Below, one piece after another: positions 27,184 through 36,472 of a DNA stretch of 48,200 nt (the first letter of the stretch is position 1; the number at the start of each line of letters is the position of its first letter). The translations under genes and the position numbers were made by a program. This DNA comes from Chelativorans intermedius (lineage in GTDB: Bacteria > Pseudomonadota > Alphaproteobacteria > Rhizobiales > Rhizobiaceae): contig NZ_JAODNW010000025.1 of NCBI RefSeq assembly GCF_025398255.1, forward strand, positions 1 to 48,200. The letters are read 5' to 3'. The notes below the pieces were generated by a model. It ran no database searches. It saw nothing but the letters and a program-made list of their open reading frames with translations, and had not been told where the DNA came from.

Positions 27184-27526
27184 GGCTCATTCCCTTTTCC
27201 TCCAACGCGCGCAGATAGTCCCGCCAGCGCCGCTCGCGTTCGCGGCCCAGCGTGGCCAGATAGCTCCAGGTATAAAGCCCCGTCTCGTGGCCATCGTCGA
27301 AGACGATGCGTACCGCGTAGTTGCCCACCGGCTCGATGCGCGCGATGGCCACATCCTTCTTGCCGGCGACGGTCACGCGCTGATCGGGCGAATGGCCCTG
27401 CACCTCCGCCGAAGGCGAGAGAACGCGCAACATCTCGGCGCTGAGCGGCATCGACGCCTCGCCGTCGAAGGTGACGGTGAGCAGCTTCCGATCCTTCGAA
27501 ACACGCAGTTCCGTGGGTGGTTTCAT
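27173..27526 (-). CDS. DUF971 domain protein
   Basis: A 117-residue protein of the gamma-butyrobetaine hydroxylase N-terminal-like (DUF971) family, with the typical GNYAVRIVFDDGHETGLYTW segment. Stand-alone members are often linked to iron-sulfur or molybdenum-cofactor gene sets. Here it lies about 170 bp from moaA, transcribed divergently. It overlaps the downstream PPOX gene, so the two are an operon. The biochemical role is unknown. Confidence 0.87.
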   Translation of the reverse strand: MKPPTELRVSKDRKLLTVTFDGEASMPLSAEMLRVLSPSAEVQGHSPDQRVTVAGKKDVAIARIEPVGNYAVRIVFDDGHETGLYTWSYLATLGRERERRWRDYLRALEEKGMSRER

Positions 27527-27695
27527 CGCAGCCTCCGCGCAACCCCTACGCCATGATCGCAGCGCTTGGAAGGGCCACCGTGCATCGCCTGCATTGCCTC
27601 CTGCCGCGGCACGGTGCTAGCGTGCGCATCGGGCATTGAAAATCCAGACCGCGCAGCCACATTCAGGGTTCGGGCTCGCACGGGCAGGAGGCAGG

Positions 27696-28703
<1,008 letters not shown>

Positions 28704-28747
28704 CAACGTTTTTGTCCGCCTGGCCGATTGCCTTGCACGCGTTTCGA

Positions 28748-28766
28748 TCATAAGCAAAGCTTATGA
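28748..28766. promoter_or_regulatory. Palindrome upstream of the Bcr/CflA gene
   Basis: TCATAAGC-AAA-GCTTATGA is a perfect 8-bp inverted repeat with a 3-bp centre, in an otherwise GC-rich 170-bp gap between moaA and the efflux gene. It looks like the binding site of a dimeric regulator. No regulator gene is adjacent to name it. It could also form a small RNA hairpin. Confidence 0.4.
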
Positions 28767-28873
28767 AATCCGCTGCGACACGCGCCTTGCCGGCACCGGG
28801 GGCGGTTCCGCAAGCGAGAGGAGGATGCGTGCGGCCATTGCGGCCGACATGTCAGAGGATCCCGTAGCAGACG

Positions 28874-30079
28874 ATGACCGCCCGTCCCTTCGACAGCACC
28901 ACTCCGCCGCACATCCTGACCCTCGTCATCGCGGCGGCAACGGCCTCCGTCTCCATGAATGTCTTCCTGCCGTCGCTGCCGGGCATGGCAAGCTACTTCA
29001 ACGCGGACTACGCCATCGTGCAGCTCAACGTCTCGCTCTATCTGGTGGCCACCGCCGTGCTGCAACTGGGGATCGGCCCTGCCTCGGACCGTTTCGGCCG
29101 CCGTCCGGTCATGCTGTTCAGCTTCGCCGTTTTCATTCTCAGCACGCTGGCGGCCATTCGCGCGCCGACGATCGAGGCGCTTTTGCTGTGCCGCGTCTTG
29201 CAGGCGTTTTCGGCGGCCGGCATGGTGCTGTCGCGCGCCATCGTGCGCGATACGGTGGGTGCAGACGAAGCGGCGAGCCGCATCGGCTACATCACCATGG
29301 GCATGACGGTCGCCCCCATGGTCGGCCCGATGATCGGCGGTATCCTCGACGAGCTTTATGGCTGGCAGTCCACCTTTCACCTGATGCTCGCTTTTGGCGT
29401 GGTTGCCTTTCTCGTGGTCTATCTCGACCTCGGCGAGACCAACGCCCATCGCTCGGCCAGCATGACGCGCCAGTTCCGCAACTACCCGGAACTGTTCTCG
29501 TCACACCGCTTCTGGGGCTACTCGGCCACCGCCGCCTTCACCTCCGGCGCCTTCTTCGCCTTTCTCGGCGGCGGGCCTTTCGTGGCGACGCGGCTTCTCG
29601 GGCTTTCGCCGTCCGCCTATGGTCTCTATTTCGCTGTCATCACCGTCGGCTATGCGCTGGGCAACTTCCTGTCCGGGCGCTATTCGCGACAGGTCGGCAT
29701 CAATCGCATGATGCTCGCCGGCAACCTCTTCGCCGTGATCGGAACCGGCCTGTCCATCCTGCTGTTCCTTCTCGGTTGTTTTCACCCGCTGTCGCTGTTC
29801 GGTCCCACCTTCTTCGTAGGTCTGGGCAACGGCATCGCGCTGCCCAATGCGAATGCCGGCGTGGTCAGCGTGCGGCCGCATCTGGCCGGCTCGGCCTCGG
29901 GGCTGGGCGGCGCGCTGCAGATTGGCGGAGGTGCCGCACTTTCCGTCCTCGCCGGGGCTTTCCTGACCGATGAGTCGGGGCCCTATCCGCTGCTTCTCGT
30001 CATGTTCTTCTCCTCCCTTTGCGCCGTGCTGACCACGCTCTATGTCATACAGGTCGCCCGGCGGAAGGGCGCGCTTTAG
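28874..30079 (+). CDS. Bcr/CflA family multidrug efflux MFS transporter
   Basis: A 401-residue 12-helix major facilitator. The DHA1 Bcr/CflA character is seen in the DRFGRRPVML loop between helices 2 and 3 and in the RAIVRDTVG segment in the first half. Relatives export drugs or small sulfur compounds by proton antiport. The ATG at 28874 has only a weak Shine-Dalgarno. It is embedded between moaA and mobA, and mobA starts 10 bp after its stop. Confidence 0.88.
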   Translation: MTARPFDSTTPPHILTLVIAAATASVSMNVFLPSLPGMASYFNADYAIVQLNVSLYLVATAVLQLGIGPASDRFGRRPVMLFSFAVFILSTLAAIRAPTIEALLLCRVLQAFSAAGMVLSRAIVRDTVGADEAASRIGYITMGMTVAPMVGPMIGGILDELYGWQSTFHLMLAFGVVAFLVVYLDLGETNAHRSASMTRQFRNYPELFSSHRFWGYSATAAFTSGAFFAFLGGGPFVATRLLGLSPSAYGLYFAVITVGYALGNFLSGRYSRQVGINRMMLAGNLFAVIGTGLSILLFLLGCFHPLSLFGPTFFVGLGNGIALPNANAGVVSVRPHLAGSASGLGGALQIGGGAALSVLAGAFLTDESGPYPLLLVMFFSSLCAVLTTLYVIQVARRKGAL

Positions 30080-30089
30080 GAGGAGCATA

Positions 30090-30701
30090 ATGGGCGAGCG
30101 CATCGCGGGCGTCATCCTGGCCGGCGGGCGCGCCACGCGCATGGGCGGTGGCGACAAGTGCCTGCGTCTGCTTGGCGGAAAGCCGCTGCTGGCCCATGTG
30201 GCCGCACGGCTTGCCCCCCAGGTCGATGCGCTCATTCTCAACGCCAACGGCACACCGGAACGCTTCGCAGCCTTCGCCCTCGACGTGGTGCCGGACATTT
30301 TGCACGGCGTCGGCCCTCTGGCCGGCGTGCTGACGGGAATGCGCTGGGCGGAAGAGCGCGGCTTTTCCGGCATCGCCACGGCGGCGGCCGATTCGCCCTT
30401 CTTTCCTCGCGATCTCGTCTTCCGCCTGCAGGCGGCAAGCGATGGCATGCGCCGCATCGTTCTGCCGCGCTCGGGCGGGCACCCTCACCCCACCTTTGCC
30501 CTTTGGCCGGTGGCCCTTGCAAATGATCTGGAGGGCTTTCTCGATGTCGAAGGCCCCTCCTCCATGCGCGCCTTCGCAGGCGGGCGCCACGAGCCGCAAA
30601 TGGTGGATTTCGCCATTGACGGAGACATTGACCCGTTCTTCAACATTAACACGCAGGACGACCTGCGCAGAGCCCAACGCCTGGCGGAGACCTTGCGATG
30701 A
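30090..30701 (+). CDS. mobA: Molybdenum cofactor guanylyltransferase MobA
   Basis: A 203-residue nucleotidyltransferase that attaches GMP to molybdopterin to make the bis-MGD precursor. The GTP-binding N-terminus is ILAGGRATRMGGGDK, followed by GKPLLAHV, with the metal site around ADSPF. The ATG at 30090 has an excellent TAGGAGGAG upstream. It overlaps mobB by 4 bp. Bis-MGD is needed by DMSO-reductase-family enzymes such as nitrate reductases and formate dehydrogenases; none are in this window. Confidence 0.92.
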   Translation: MGERIAGVILAGGRATRMGGGDKCLRLLGGKPLLAHVAARLAPQVDALILNANGTPERFAAFALDVVPDILHGVGPLAGVLTGMRWAEERGFSGIATAAADSPFFPRDLVFRLQAASDGMRRIVLPRSGGHPHPTFALWPVALANDLEGFLDVEGPSSMRAFAGGRHEPQMVDFAIDGDIDPFFNINTQDDLRRAQRLAETLR

Positions 30702-31210
30702 CACACCGCGTTTTCGGAGTGACGGGCTGGAAGAACTCCGGCAAGACGACGCTGACCGTGCGCCTGGTGGCCGCTTTTGCCGAACGGGGCCTGAAGGTGG
30801 CAACGGTCAAGCACGCTCACCACAGCTTCGACATCGACCAGCCCGGCACGGACTCCTTCCGCCATCGCCAGGCCGGTGCAATGGAGACCGTCATCGTCTC
30901 CAGCCGGCGATGGGCGCAGATGCACGAACTGGCAACCGGAGAGCAGGAGCCTTCGCTTGCCACCGTGCTCGCCCGCATTTCACCCTGCGACCTGGTGCTG
31001 GTCGAAGGCTACAAGAACGAGGCGCACCCCAAGATCGAATGCCGGCGAAAGGAGGCGCGCGACCAAACGCCCCTCGCCGGTTCCCTGCCGGGGATCGTCG
31101 CCATCGCCAGTGACGAGGCCGACCGGCAGGAGGCCGGCTTGCCCTTCTTCTTCCTCGACGACATACCAGGCATCGCCGGCTTCATCCTGTCCCATCTCGG
31201 CATGGAATAG
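30698..31210 (+). CDS. mobB: Molybdopterin-guanine dinucleotide biosynthesis protein MobB
   Basis: A 170-residue P-loop GTPase that assists MobA. Walker A is GWKNSGKT at 10-17, followed by the family-typical VKHAHHSFDID and VLVEGYKNEAHPKIE. It starts inside the mobA stop (ATGA overlap), so the two are translationally coupled. Confidence 0.93.
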   Translation: MTHRVFGVTGWKNSGKTTLTVRLVAAFAERGLKVATVKHAHHSFDIDQPGTDSFRHRQAGAMETVIVSSRRWAQMHELATGEQEPSLATVLARISPCDLVLVEGYKNEAHPKIECRRKEARDQTPLAGSLPGIVAIASDEADRQEAGLPFFFLDDIPGIAGFILSHLGME

Positions 31211-31339
31211 CCGCGGATTGTCTGCAGATAACAGCGCTTTACGGCTTGCAATTCTATCGCGAAGGGTGGGAATATCGCGCCTCAAGCTCCGCATCCGGCT
31301 GGAAAAACGCGGAGCGGACGAGAACAGAGAGGAACACTT

Positions 31340-32125
31340 ATGCGTATTACACGGCGTATTGCACTTGGCCTGTCGGCGGCGGCACTGGCAGTAGCGGCGG
31401 GCGCGGCCACGGCGCAGGAAAAGATGCAGATCCGCATCGGCACGGAAGGGGCCTACCCGCCCTTCAACAATCTGACGGCCGACGGTCAGCTCGAGGGCTT
31501 CGACATCGACATCGCCCGCGCCCTGTGCGAGGAAATGAACGCCGAATGCACCTTCGTGACCCAGGACTGGGACGGCATCATCCCCGCCCTTCAGGCCGGC
31601 AAGTTCGACGCCATCATCGCCTCCATGTCGATCACCGAGGAGCGCAAGCAGCAGGTCGACTTCACGGAGAAGTATTACAACACCCCGCCGGCGCTGGTGG
31701 TGATGAAGGATTCCGACATCACGGGCGTCACGGCGGAAGACCTCGCCGGCAAGGTGATCGGCGCCCAGGCGGCAACCACCCATGCCCAGTTTGCCGAGGC
31801 GAGCTTTCCCGACAGCGAGGTGCGGGTTTATCCCACCGCCGAGGAATACAAGCTCGACATGGCCAATGGCCGGCTGGATGCCGTTCTCGACGACGTGATC
31901 GTCCTGCAGGAGTGGCTGGACACGCCCGATGGCGAGTGCTGCAAGGTGCTCGATACACTGAAGCCTGTCGAGGAAATCTACGGCGAGGGTATCGGGATTG
32001 CGGTGCGCAAGGGCGAAGACGAGCTGCGCGAGAAGTTCAACGCCGCGATCCGCGCCATCCGCGAAAACGGAAAGTACAAGGAAATCAACGACAAATACTT
32101 CGCCTTTGACGTTTATGGCGAATAG
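31340..32125 (+). CDS. Polar amino acid ABC transporter substrate-binding protein
   Basis: A 261-residue periplasmic binding protein of the Lys/Arg/Orn-His family (SBP_bac_3). The signal peptide has a hydrophobic core at about 8-24 with AxA cleavage near 24-26. The mature start RIGTEGAYPPFN and the GFDIDIARALCEEM segment are classic. GAGAGGAA precedes the ATG. It is followed by a hairpin and two permease genes, so this is an importer operon. The exact amino acid cannot be read off. Confidence 0.92.
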   Translation: MRITRRIALGLSAAALAVAAGAATAQEKMQIRIGTEGAYPPFNNLTADGQLEGFDIDIARALCEEMNAECTFVTQDWDGIIPALQAGKFDAIIASMSITEERKQQVDFTEKYYNTPPALVVMKDSDITGVTAEDLAGKVIGAQAATTHAQFAEASFPDSEVRVYPTAEEYKLDMANGRLDAVLDDVIVLQEWLDTPDGECCKVLDTLKPVEEIYGEGIGIAVRKGEDELREKFNAAIRAIRENGKYKEINDKYFAFDVYGE

Positions 32126-32151
32126 TGCCGGCAAGGGTATTTCCAGAAGGG

Positions 32152-32177
32152 AGCGGCGGAATCCCATTTCCGCCGCT
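32152..32177 (+). other. Intercistronic mRNA hairpin in the ABC operon
   Basis: A perfect 10-bp stem (AGCGGCGGAA / TTCCGCCGCT) with a 6-nt loop, 27 bp after the binding-protein stop and about 95 bp before the first permease. Only a short TTTC follows, so it is probably not a full terminator. Such hairpins after binding-protein genes commonly stabilise the upstream mRNA and lower permease expression. Confidence 0.6.
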
Positions 32178-32272
32178 TTCCACAATCGCAGCGCGTCCGG
32201 CATGCGCGGGCCCGCCAGGGCCTGACGCTCGATAAAACAATCAGGGGGCGCGCCAGGGGGAACGGCTGAACG

Positions 32273-32986
32273 ATGGATGGCATTCTCACGCTTCTGAGCT
32301 TCGGCCCGCAGGGCTGGGGCGACCAGATTGCCGCCGGCGTGGTCGTCACCGTGTCGCTGGCACTCGCCACGCTGCCGCTCGGGCTGGCCATGGGTTTCCT
32401 GGTGGCACTCGGCAAACGCTCCGACGATGCGCTCATGCGCCTGGCCGCCAACATCTACACCACGATCTTCCGCGGCCTGCCCGAACTTCTCACCCTGTTT
32501 CTGGTCTTCTACGGCGCACAGATCGCCGTGCAGCAGCTCATGCGCTTCGCCGGGGCGGAATCGGGCATCGAGATCAACGCCTTCGTGGCCGGCATGGTGG
32601 CGCTGGGCGTGGTTTTCTCCTCCTATGCGAGCGAGGTTTTCCTTTCCGCCTTCCGCGCCATTCCCGACGGCCAGTATGAAGGAGCCTACGCCATCGGCCT
32701 TTCGCGGTGGCGCACCATGCGGCTCGTCATCCTGCCGCAGCTTGTCCGCCTCGCTCTGCCGGGCCTGTCCAATCTCTGGCTGATCCTGTTGAAGGATACG
32801 GCGCTGGTCTCCGTCATCGGGCTGTCGGACATTCTGCGCCAGGCGGGCATCGCCGCGCGCGTGACCAAGGAAGCCTTTCTGTTCTTCGGCGTTGCCTGCC
32901 TGCTCTATCTGGTGCTGGCCATGCTGTCTTCCATCGTGTTCGCAGCCATCGAGCGGCGCGTATCGGCCGGCGGGGTGATGCGATGA
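32273..32986 (+). CDS. Amino acid ABC transporter permease (HisQ-like)
   Basis: A 237-residue inner-membrane permease of the polar amino acid family, with about five membrane helices. The cytoplasmic EAA coupling loop is recognisable as GAYAIGLSRWRTMRLVILPQ. It follows CAGGGGGA. Its stop overlaps the next permease start (ATGA). It should form a heterodimer with that permease. Confidence 0.9.
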   Translation: MDGILTLLSFGPQGWGDQIAAGVVVTVSLALATLPLGLAMGFLVALGKRSDDALMRLAANIYTTIFRGLPELLTLFLVFYGAQIAVQQLMRFAGAESGIEINAFVAGMVALGVVFSSYASEVFLSAFRAIPDGQYEGAYAIGLSRWRTMRLVILPQLVRLALPGLSNLWLILLKDTALVSVIGLSDILRQAGIAARVTKEAFLFFGVACLLYLVLAMLSSIVFAAIERRVSAGGVMR

Positions 32987-33813
32987 GCCTGTCAGGCACC
33001 TCTTCCAGCGCCGAACTGCCGCCGCCCGTTCCCGCCAGAAGGTGGAGCCGCACGCGCCTGGCCGGTGCGCTGCTGCTTGGCCTGTGGGCGCTTTTCGGAA
33101 TCGGCATCGTTCTCTTTCTGGTGCGGGCGTGGAATCCCGATCTCTTCTGGCGGTATGCGCCAAACTACCTCTCGGGCCTCTGGATAACGGTCAAGCTTGT
33201 CGTCATCTCCATCGTGGTGGGGGCGCTCCTGTCGGTCCCCGTGGCGCTCGGACGGCGCTCGAAACACAAGGCGATAGCCACCCTCGCCTATGCCTATGTC
33301 TATTTCTTCCGCGGAACACCGCTGCTGGCGCAGACCTTTCTCGTCTACTACGGCCTCGGTTCCTTCCGGCCCGAGCTGCAGGCCGTTGGCCTGTGGGGCT
33401 TTTTTCGCGAGGCGTGGTATTGCGCCATTTTCGCCTTTTCCCTCAACACCTCGGCCTATCAGGCGGAGATCCTGCGCGGCGCCTTCGAGAGCGTCGGGCG
33501 CGGCCAGTGGGAGGCGGCGGCGGCCCTCGGCCTGTCGCGCTGGCAGACCGTCTACAAGATCATCCTTCCGCAGGCCGCGCTCGTGGCCCTGCGACCCTAT
33601 GGCAATGAGGTCATCCTGATGTTGAAGGCGTCGGCCATCGTCGCCATCATCACCGTGTATGACCTCATGGGCGAGACCAGGCGCGCCTATTCACGCACCT
33701 TCGATTTCCAGACCTATATCTGGGCCGCCCTCATCTATCTGGGGATCGTGGAGGCGTTGCGCATGACGATCGACCGTATCGAACGCCGGTTGACACGGCA
33801 TCTGCGTCGGTGA
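32983..33813 (+). CDS. Amino acid ABC transporter permease (HisM-like)
   Basis: A 276-residue permease, partner of the preceding one. It has a Pro-rich cytoplasmic N-terminus, about five to six helices, and an EAA loop reading EAAAALGLSRWQTVYKIILP. The ATG at 32983 overlaps the previous stop. No ATP-binding protein gene follows. The next gene is a dehydrogenase, so the transporter must borrow an ATPase encoded elsewhere. Confidence 0.9.
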   Translation: MSLSGTSSSAELPPPVPARRWSRTRLAGALLLGLWALFGIGIVLFLVRAWNPDLFWRYAPNYLSGLWITVKLVVISIVVGALLSVPVALGRRSKHKAIATLAYAYVYFFRGTPLLAQTFLVYYGLGSFRPELQAVGLWGFFREAWYCAIFAFSLNTSAYQAEILRGAFESVGRGQWEAAAALGLSRWQTVYKIILPQAALVALRPYGNEVILMLKASAIVAIITVYDLMGETRRAYSRTFDFQTYIWAALIYLGIVEALRMTIDRIERRLTRHLRR

Positions 33814-33861
33814 ACCCTGACGATCCCCCACCCCACCCGAAAAGAGCGGAGGAAAAGCCGA

Positions 33862-34737
33862 ATGGCGAAGGTCGCATTCATCGGACTCGGCATAATGGGC
33901 TATCCCATGGCTGCCCATCTCAAGAATCGCGGCGGCCATGACGTGACCGTCTACAACCGCACCGCCGCCAAGGCGGAGAAATGGGTGGCAGAGCACGGCG
34001 GCGCCATGGCTCCCACGCCGGCGGAAGCGGCCCGGGACAAGGACTTCGTCTTCGCCTGCGTGGGCAACGACGACGATCTGCGTTCCGTCACGCTGGGCGA
34101 GGACGGTGCATTCGCCGCCATGAAGGCCGGCGCCGTGTTCATCGACAACACCACGGCATCCGCCACCATCGCGCGCGCGCTGGCCAGCGAGGCGCAGAAG
34201 CGCGGGCTCGGCTTCATCGACGCGCCCGTCTCGGGCGGTCAGGCCGGGGCGGAGAACGGCGTTCTCACCGTCATGTGCGGAGGAGACCAGGCCACCTTCG
34301 ACAAGGCGAAGCCGGTGATCGAAGCCTATGCCCGCATGGTGGGCCTGATGGGGCCGGCCGGAGCCGGACAATTGACCAAGATGGTCAATCAGATCTGCAT
34401 CGCCGGCCTCGTGCAGGGACTGGCCGAGGGCATACATTTCGGCAAGAAGGCGGGCCTCGACATCGAGAAGGTGGTGGAGGTCATTTCCAAGGGGGCGGCC
34501 GGCTCATGGCAGATGGAAAACCGCTACAAGACCATGAATGCCGGCCAGTACAATTTCGGCTTCGCTGTGGACTGGATGCGCAAGGATCTCGGCATCTGCC
34601 TCGCCGAGGCCAACGAGAACGGCGCCAAGCTGCCGGTCACGGCGCTGGTGGACCAGTTCTATAAAGAGGTACAGGAGATGGGCGGCAGGCGCTGGGATAC
34701 CTCCTCGCTGCTGGCCCGGCTCGAACGGAAAGGCTGA
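33862..34737 (+). CDS. NAD(P)-dependent beta-hydroxyacid dehydrogenase (3-hydroxyisobutyrate dehydrogenase family)
   Basis: A 291-residue enzyme. The Rossmann motif is GLGIMG at 8-13, the substrate-binding PVSGG is at 122-126, and catalytic K173 with N176 lies in LTKMVNQ. Members oxidise 3-hydroxyisobutyrate, tartronate semialdehyde or related acids, or reduce glyoxylate/succinic semialdehyde. GCGGAGGAAAAG precedes the ATG. Its position directly after an amino-acid importer suggests a role in catabolising the imported compound, but this is inference. Confidence 0.88.
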   Translation: MAKVAFIGLGIMGYPMAAHLKNRGGHDVTVYNRTAAKAEKWVAEHGGAMAPTPAEAARDKDFVFACVGNDDDLRSVTLGEDGAFAAMKAGAVFIDNTTASATIARALASEAQKRGLGFIDAPVSGGQAGAENGVLTVMCGGDQATFDKAKPVIEAYARMVGLMGPAGAGQLTKMVNQICIAGLVQGLAEGIHFGKKAGLDIEKVVEVISKGAAGSWQMENRYKTMNAGQYNFGFAVDWMRKDLGICLAEANENGAKLPVTALVDQFYKEVQEMGGRRWDTSSLLARLERKG

Positions 34738-34756
34738 GGAAGGGGAGGAGGAAAAG

Positions 34757-35308
34757 GTGACGGCTCTGCGCTTTGCGCCGGTTACCGCCGACACCTGGGC
34801 CGATTTCGAGGCTTTGTTCGAATCTCCGGGCGCACCGAAATATTGCTGGTGCATGGCGTGGCGGGACATGCCCGACCGGCAGGCTGCAAGCAATGCGGAG
34901 AGGAAGCAGGCGCTGAAATCCCTTGTCGATGCCGGCACGCCAGTGGGCCTGCTCGCCTATGCGGGCGATGAGCCGGTGGCCTGGTGCTCCGTGGCACCGC
35001 GCAACAGCCTGCGCAGGCTGTCGCCCTGGCAGGACGAAGCCGAACGGGACGTGTGGGCGATCGTCTGCTTCTTCATCCGCAGGGACCATCGCCGGCAGGG
35101 GCTCGCCTCCAGGCTTCTCGATGCCGCCGTGGAGCATGCCTTCGCTTGCGGGGCGCAGGCCGTCGAGGCCTCTCCGGTGGACCCCGACTCGCCGAGCTAC
35201 CGCTTCATGGGCTTCCGCACCATGTATGCCAGGCGCGGGTTCCGCGAGATCGGGATGGCGGGATCACGCCGCCACGTCGTGCGGCTGGAGCGGGAGCAAC
35301 GCGCATGA
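34757..35308 (+). CDS. GNAT family N-acetyltransferase
   Basis: A 183-residue acetyl-CoA-dependent acyltransferase fold. The CoA-binding segment is RRDHRRQGLASRLLDAAVEH. An N-terminal Cys/Trp patch (YCWCMAW) and the C-terminal YRFMGFRTMYARRGF are also visible. The start is a GTG at 34757 with AGGGGAGGAGG just upstream. It overlaps the next gene by 4 bp (ATGA). The substrate is unknown. Confidence 0.85.
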   Translation: MTALRFAPVTADTWADFEALFESPGAPKYCWCMAWRDMPDRQAASNAERKQALKSLVDAGTPVGLLAYAGDEPVAWCSVAPRNSLRRLSPWQDEAERDVWAIVCFFIRRDHRRQGLASRLLDAAVEHAFACGAQAVEASPVDPDSPSYRFMGFRTMYARRGFREIGMAGSRRHVVRLEREQRA

Positions 35309-35865
35309 AGCCGCATATCCGGGCCGTTCTTGCCGCGCTGGCTGCATCCCTGGCGATCCCCGGAGCTCAGGCAACGGAGGGAATGAGAATCGGATGGCAG
35401 GATCTTCTGCCGCCTGGGAGCAGCGCTTCCGCCACGCAGAAGATCGCATCCAGGCCCAAACCGCAAAACACGGACGTCGCGCTGACCACGGCCCTGGACG
35501 GCGAGATTGTCGAGATCTCTGGCTATCTCCTTCCTGCCGACCGCGAGGGCGATCTGGTCTATGCGTTCATGCTGGTGCCGCGTCGCGGCGCCTGCTCCCA
35601 CATGCGGCAGCCGCCGCCTGCCCAGGTGGTGCGCGTGGTGCCGGAGAAGCCCTACAGGCTCTCCATGAACTACGAGCCGGTAACTGTCAGCGGCAGGCTC
35701 GGTGTGGGGCTGGAGAAGACACAGCTGTTCATCCTCGACGGCGTGGCGGTCATCGAGTCCGGTTACCGCCTGAGTGCAGCGCGCGTCTTCCGCACCGCCA
35801 TGGAAAGCGGCACGTCGCCCTCGCGCACACCGTGGGGCTTTCTGAAAGGCGCGCCGGGCGGTTAG
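35305..35865 (+). CDS. DUF3299 domain exported protein
   Basis: A 186-residue predicted periplasmic protein. A signal peptide (about 1-22, cleavage near AQA) precedes a DUF3299 domain with the family features DGEIVEISGYLLP, FMLVPRRGACSHMRQPPPAQ, and a C-terminal GVAVIESGYRLSAARVF. Such proteins often accompany ABC or copper-related systems, but the function is not established. Translation is coupled to the GNAT gene. Confidence 0.82.
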   Translation: MKPHIRAVLAALAASLAIPGAQATEGMRIGWQDLLPPGSSASATQKIASRPKPQNTDVALTTALDGEIVEISGYLLPADREGDLVYAFMLVPRRGACSHMRQPPPAQVVRVVPEKPYRLSMNYEPVTVSGRLGVGLEKTQLFILDGVAVIESGYRLSAARVFRTAMESGTSPSRTPWGFLKGAPGG

Positions 35866-35870
35866 CCATC

Positions 35871-36362
35871 TCACGCCGTGGTGTGGGCGGGCTCCTTGTC
35901 GAGCACCAGATAGTCGAGCGGCAGCTCGGTGGTGTACTTGATCTGCTCCATGGCGAAGGAGGAAGAGACATCGCGGATCTCGATCTTGGAGATCAGCTTC
36001 TTGTAGAAGGCGTCATAGGCCGCGATGTCGGGAACCACCACGCGAAGAAGATAATCCACGTCACCGCTCATTCGGTAGAACTCCACGACCTCGGGAAACT
36101 CCTTGATGACCTCCGCGAAGCGACGCAGCCATTCGTGGCTGTGCGCGTTCGTGCGGATGGCGACGAACACCGTGACGCGGGCATTCACCTTGACGGGATC
36201 GAGAAGCGCCACGCGGCGGCGGATCACCCCCTCCTCCTCGAGCTTCTGGATGCGCCGCCAGCAGGGCGTGGTCGACAGGCCCACTTTCTTGGCGATGTCT
36301 GCCACGGCGAGCGTGGCGTTTTCCTGCAACAGGCGCAGGATCTTGCGGTCGAGACGGTCCAT
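35871..36362 (-). CDS. Lrp/AsnC family transcriptional regulator
   Basis: A 163-residue regulator. The N-terminal HTH (DRKILRLLQENATLAVADIA, recognition helix around STTPCWRRIQKLEEEGVI) is followed by a RAM ligand-binding domain (about 70-150). The ATG at 36362 follows GGAGTAGG. The family usually responds to amino acids and binds its own upstream region. The amino-acid importer lies about 2 kb away, but a link between them is speculative. It converges on the DUF3299 gene with 5 bp between stops. Confidence 0.9.
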   Translation of the reverse strand: MDRLDRKILRLLQENATLAVADIAKKVGLSTTPCWRRIQKLEEEGVIRRRVALLDPVKVNARVTVFVAIRTNAHSHEWLRRFAEVIKEFPEVVEFYRMSGDVDYLLRVVVPDIAAYDAFYKKLISKIEIRDVSSSFAMEQIKYTTELPLDYLVLDKEPAHTTA

Positions 36363-36420
36363 TCGGCCTACTCCGATTGGAAATTTATTCCACAACTTGC
36401 GTATCTCTCCACCGATTTCA

Positions 36421-36433
36421 AGAAAAATTTTCT
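36421..36433. promoter_or_regulatory. AT-rich pseudo-palindrome upstream of the Lrp gene
   Basis: AGAAAAATTTTCT is a 13-bp palindrome around one base in a markedly AT-rich tract (36388-36450), 59 bp upstream of the Lrp-family ATG. Lrp-type proteins prefer such sites and often autoregulate, so this is a candidate own-operator. Confidence 0.35.
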
Positions 36434-36472
36434 CAAGGAAGATTCACGGCGTTTGAGCAGACCGCGCGACCG

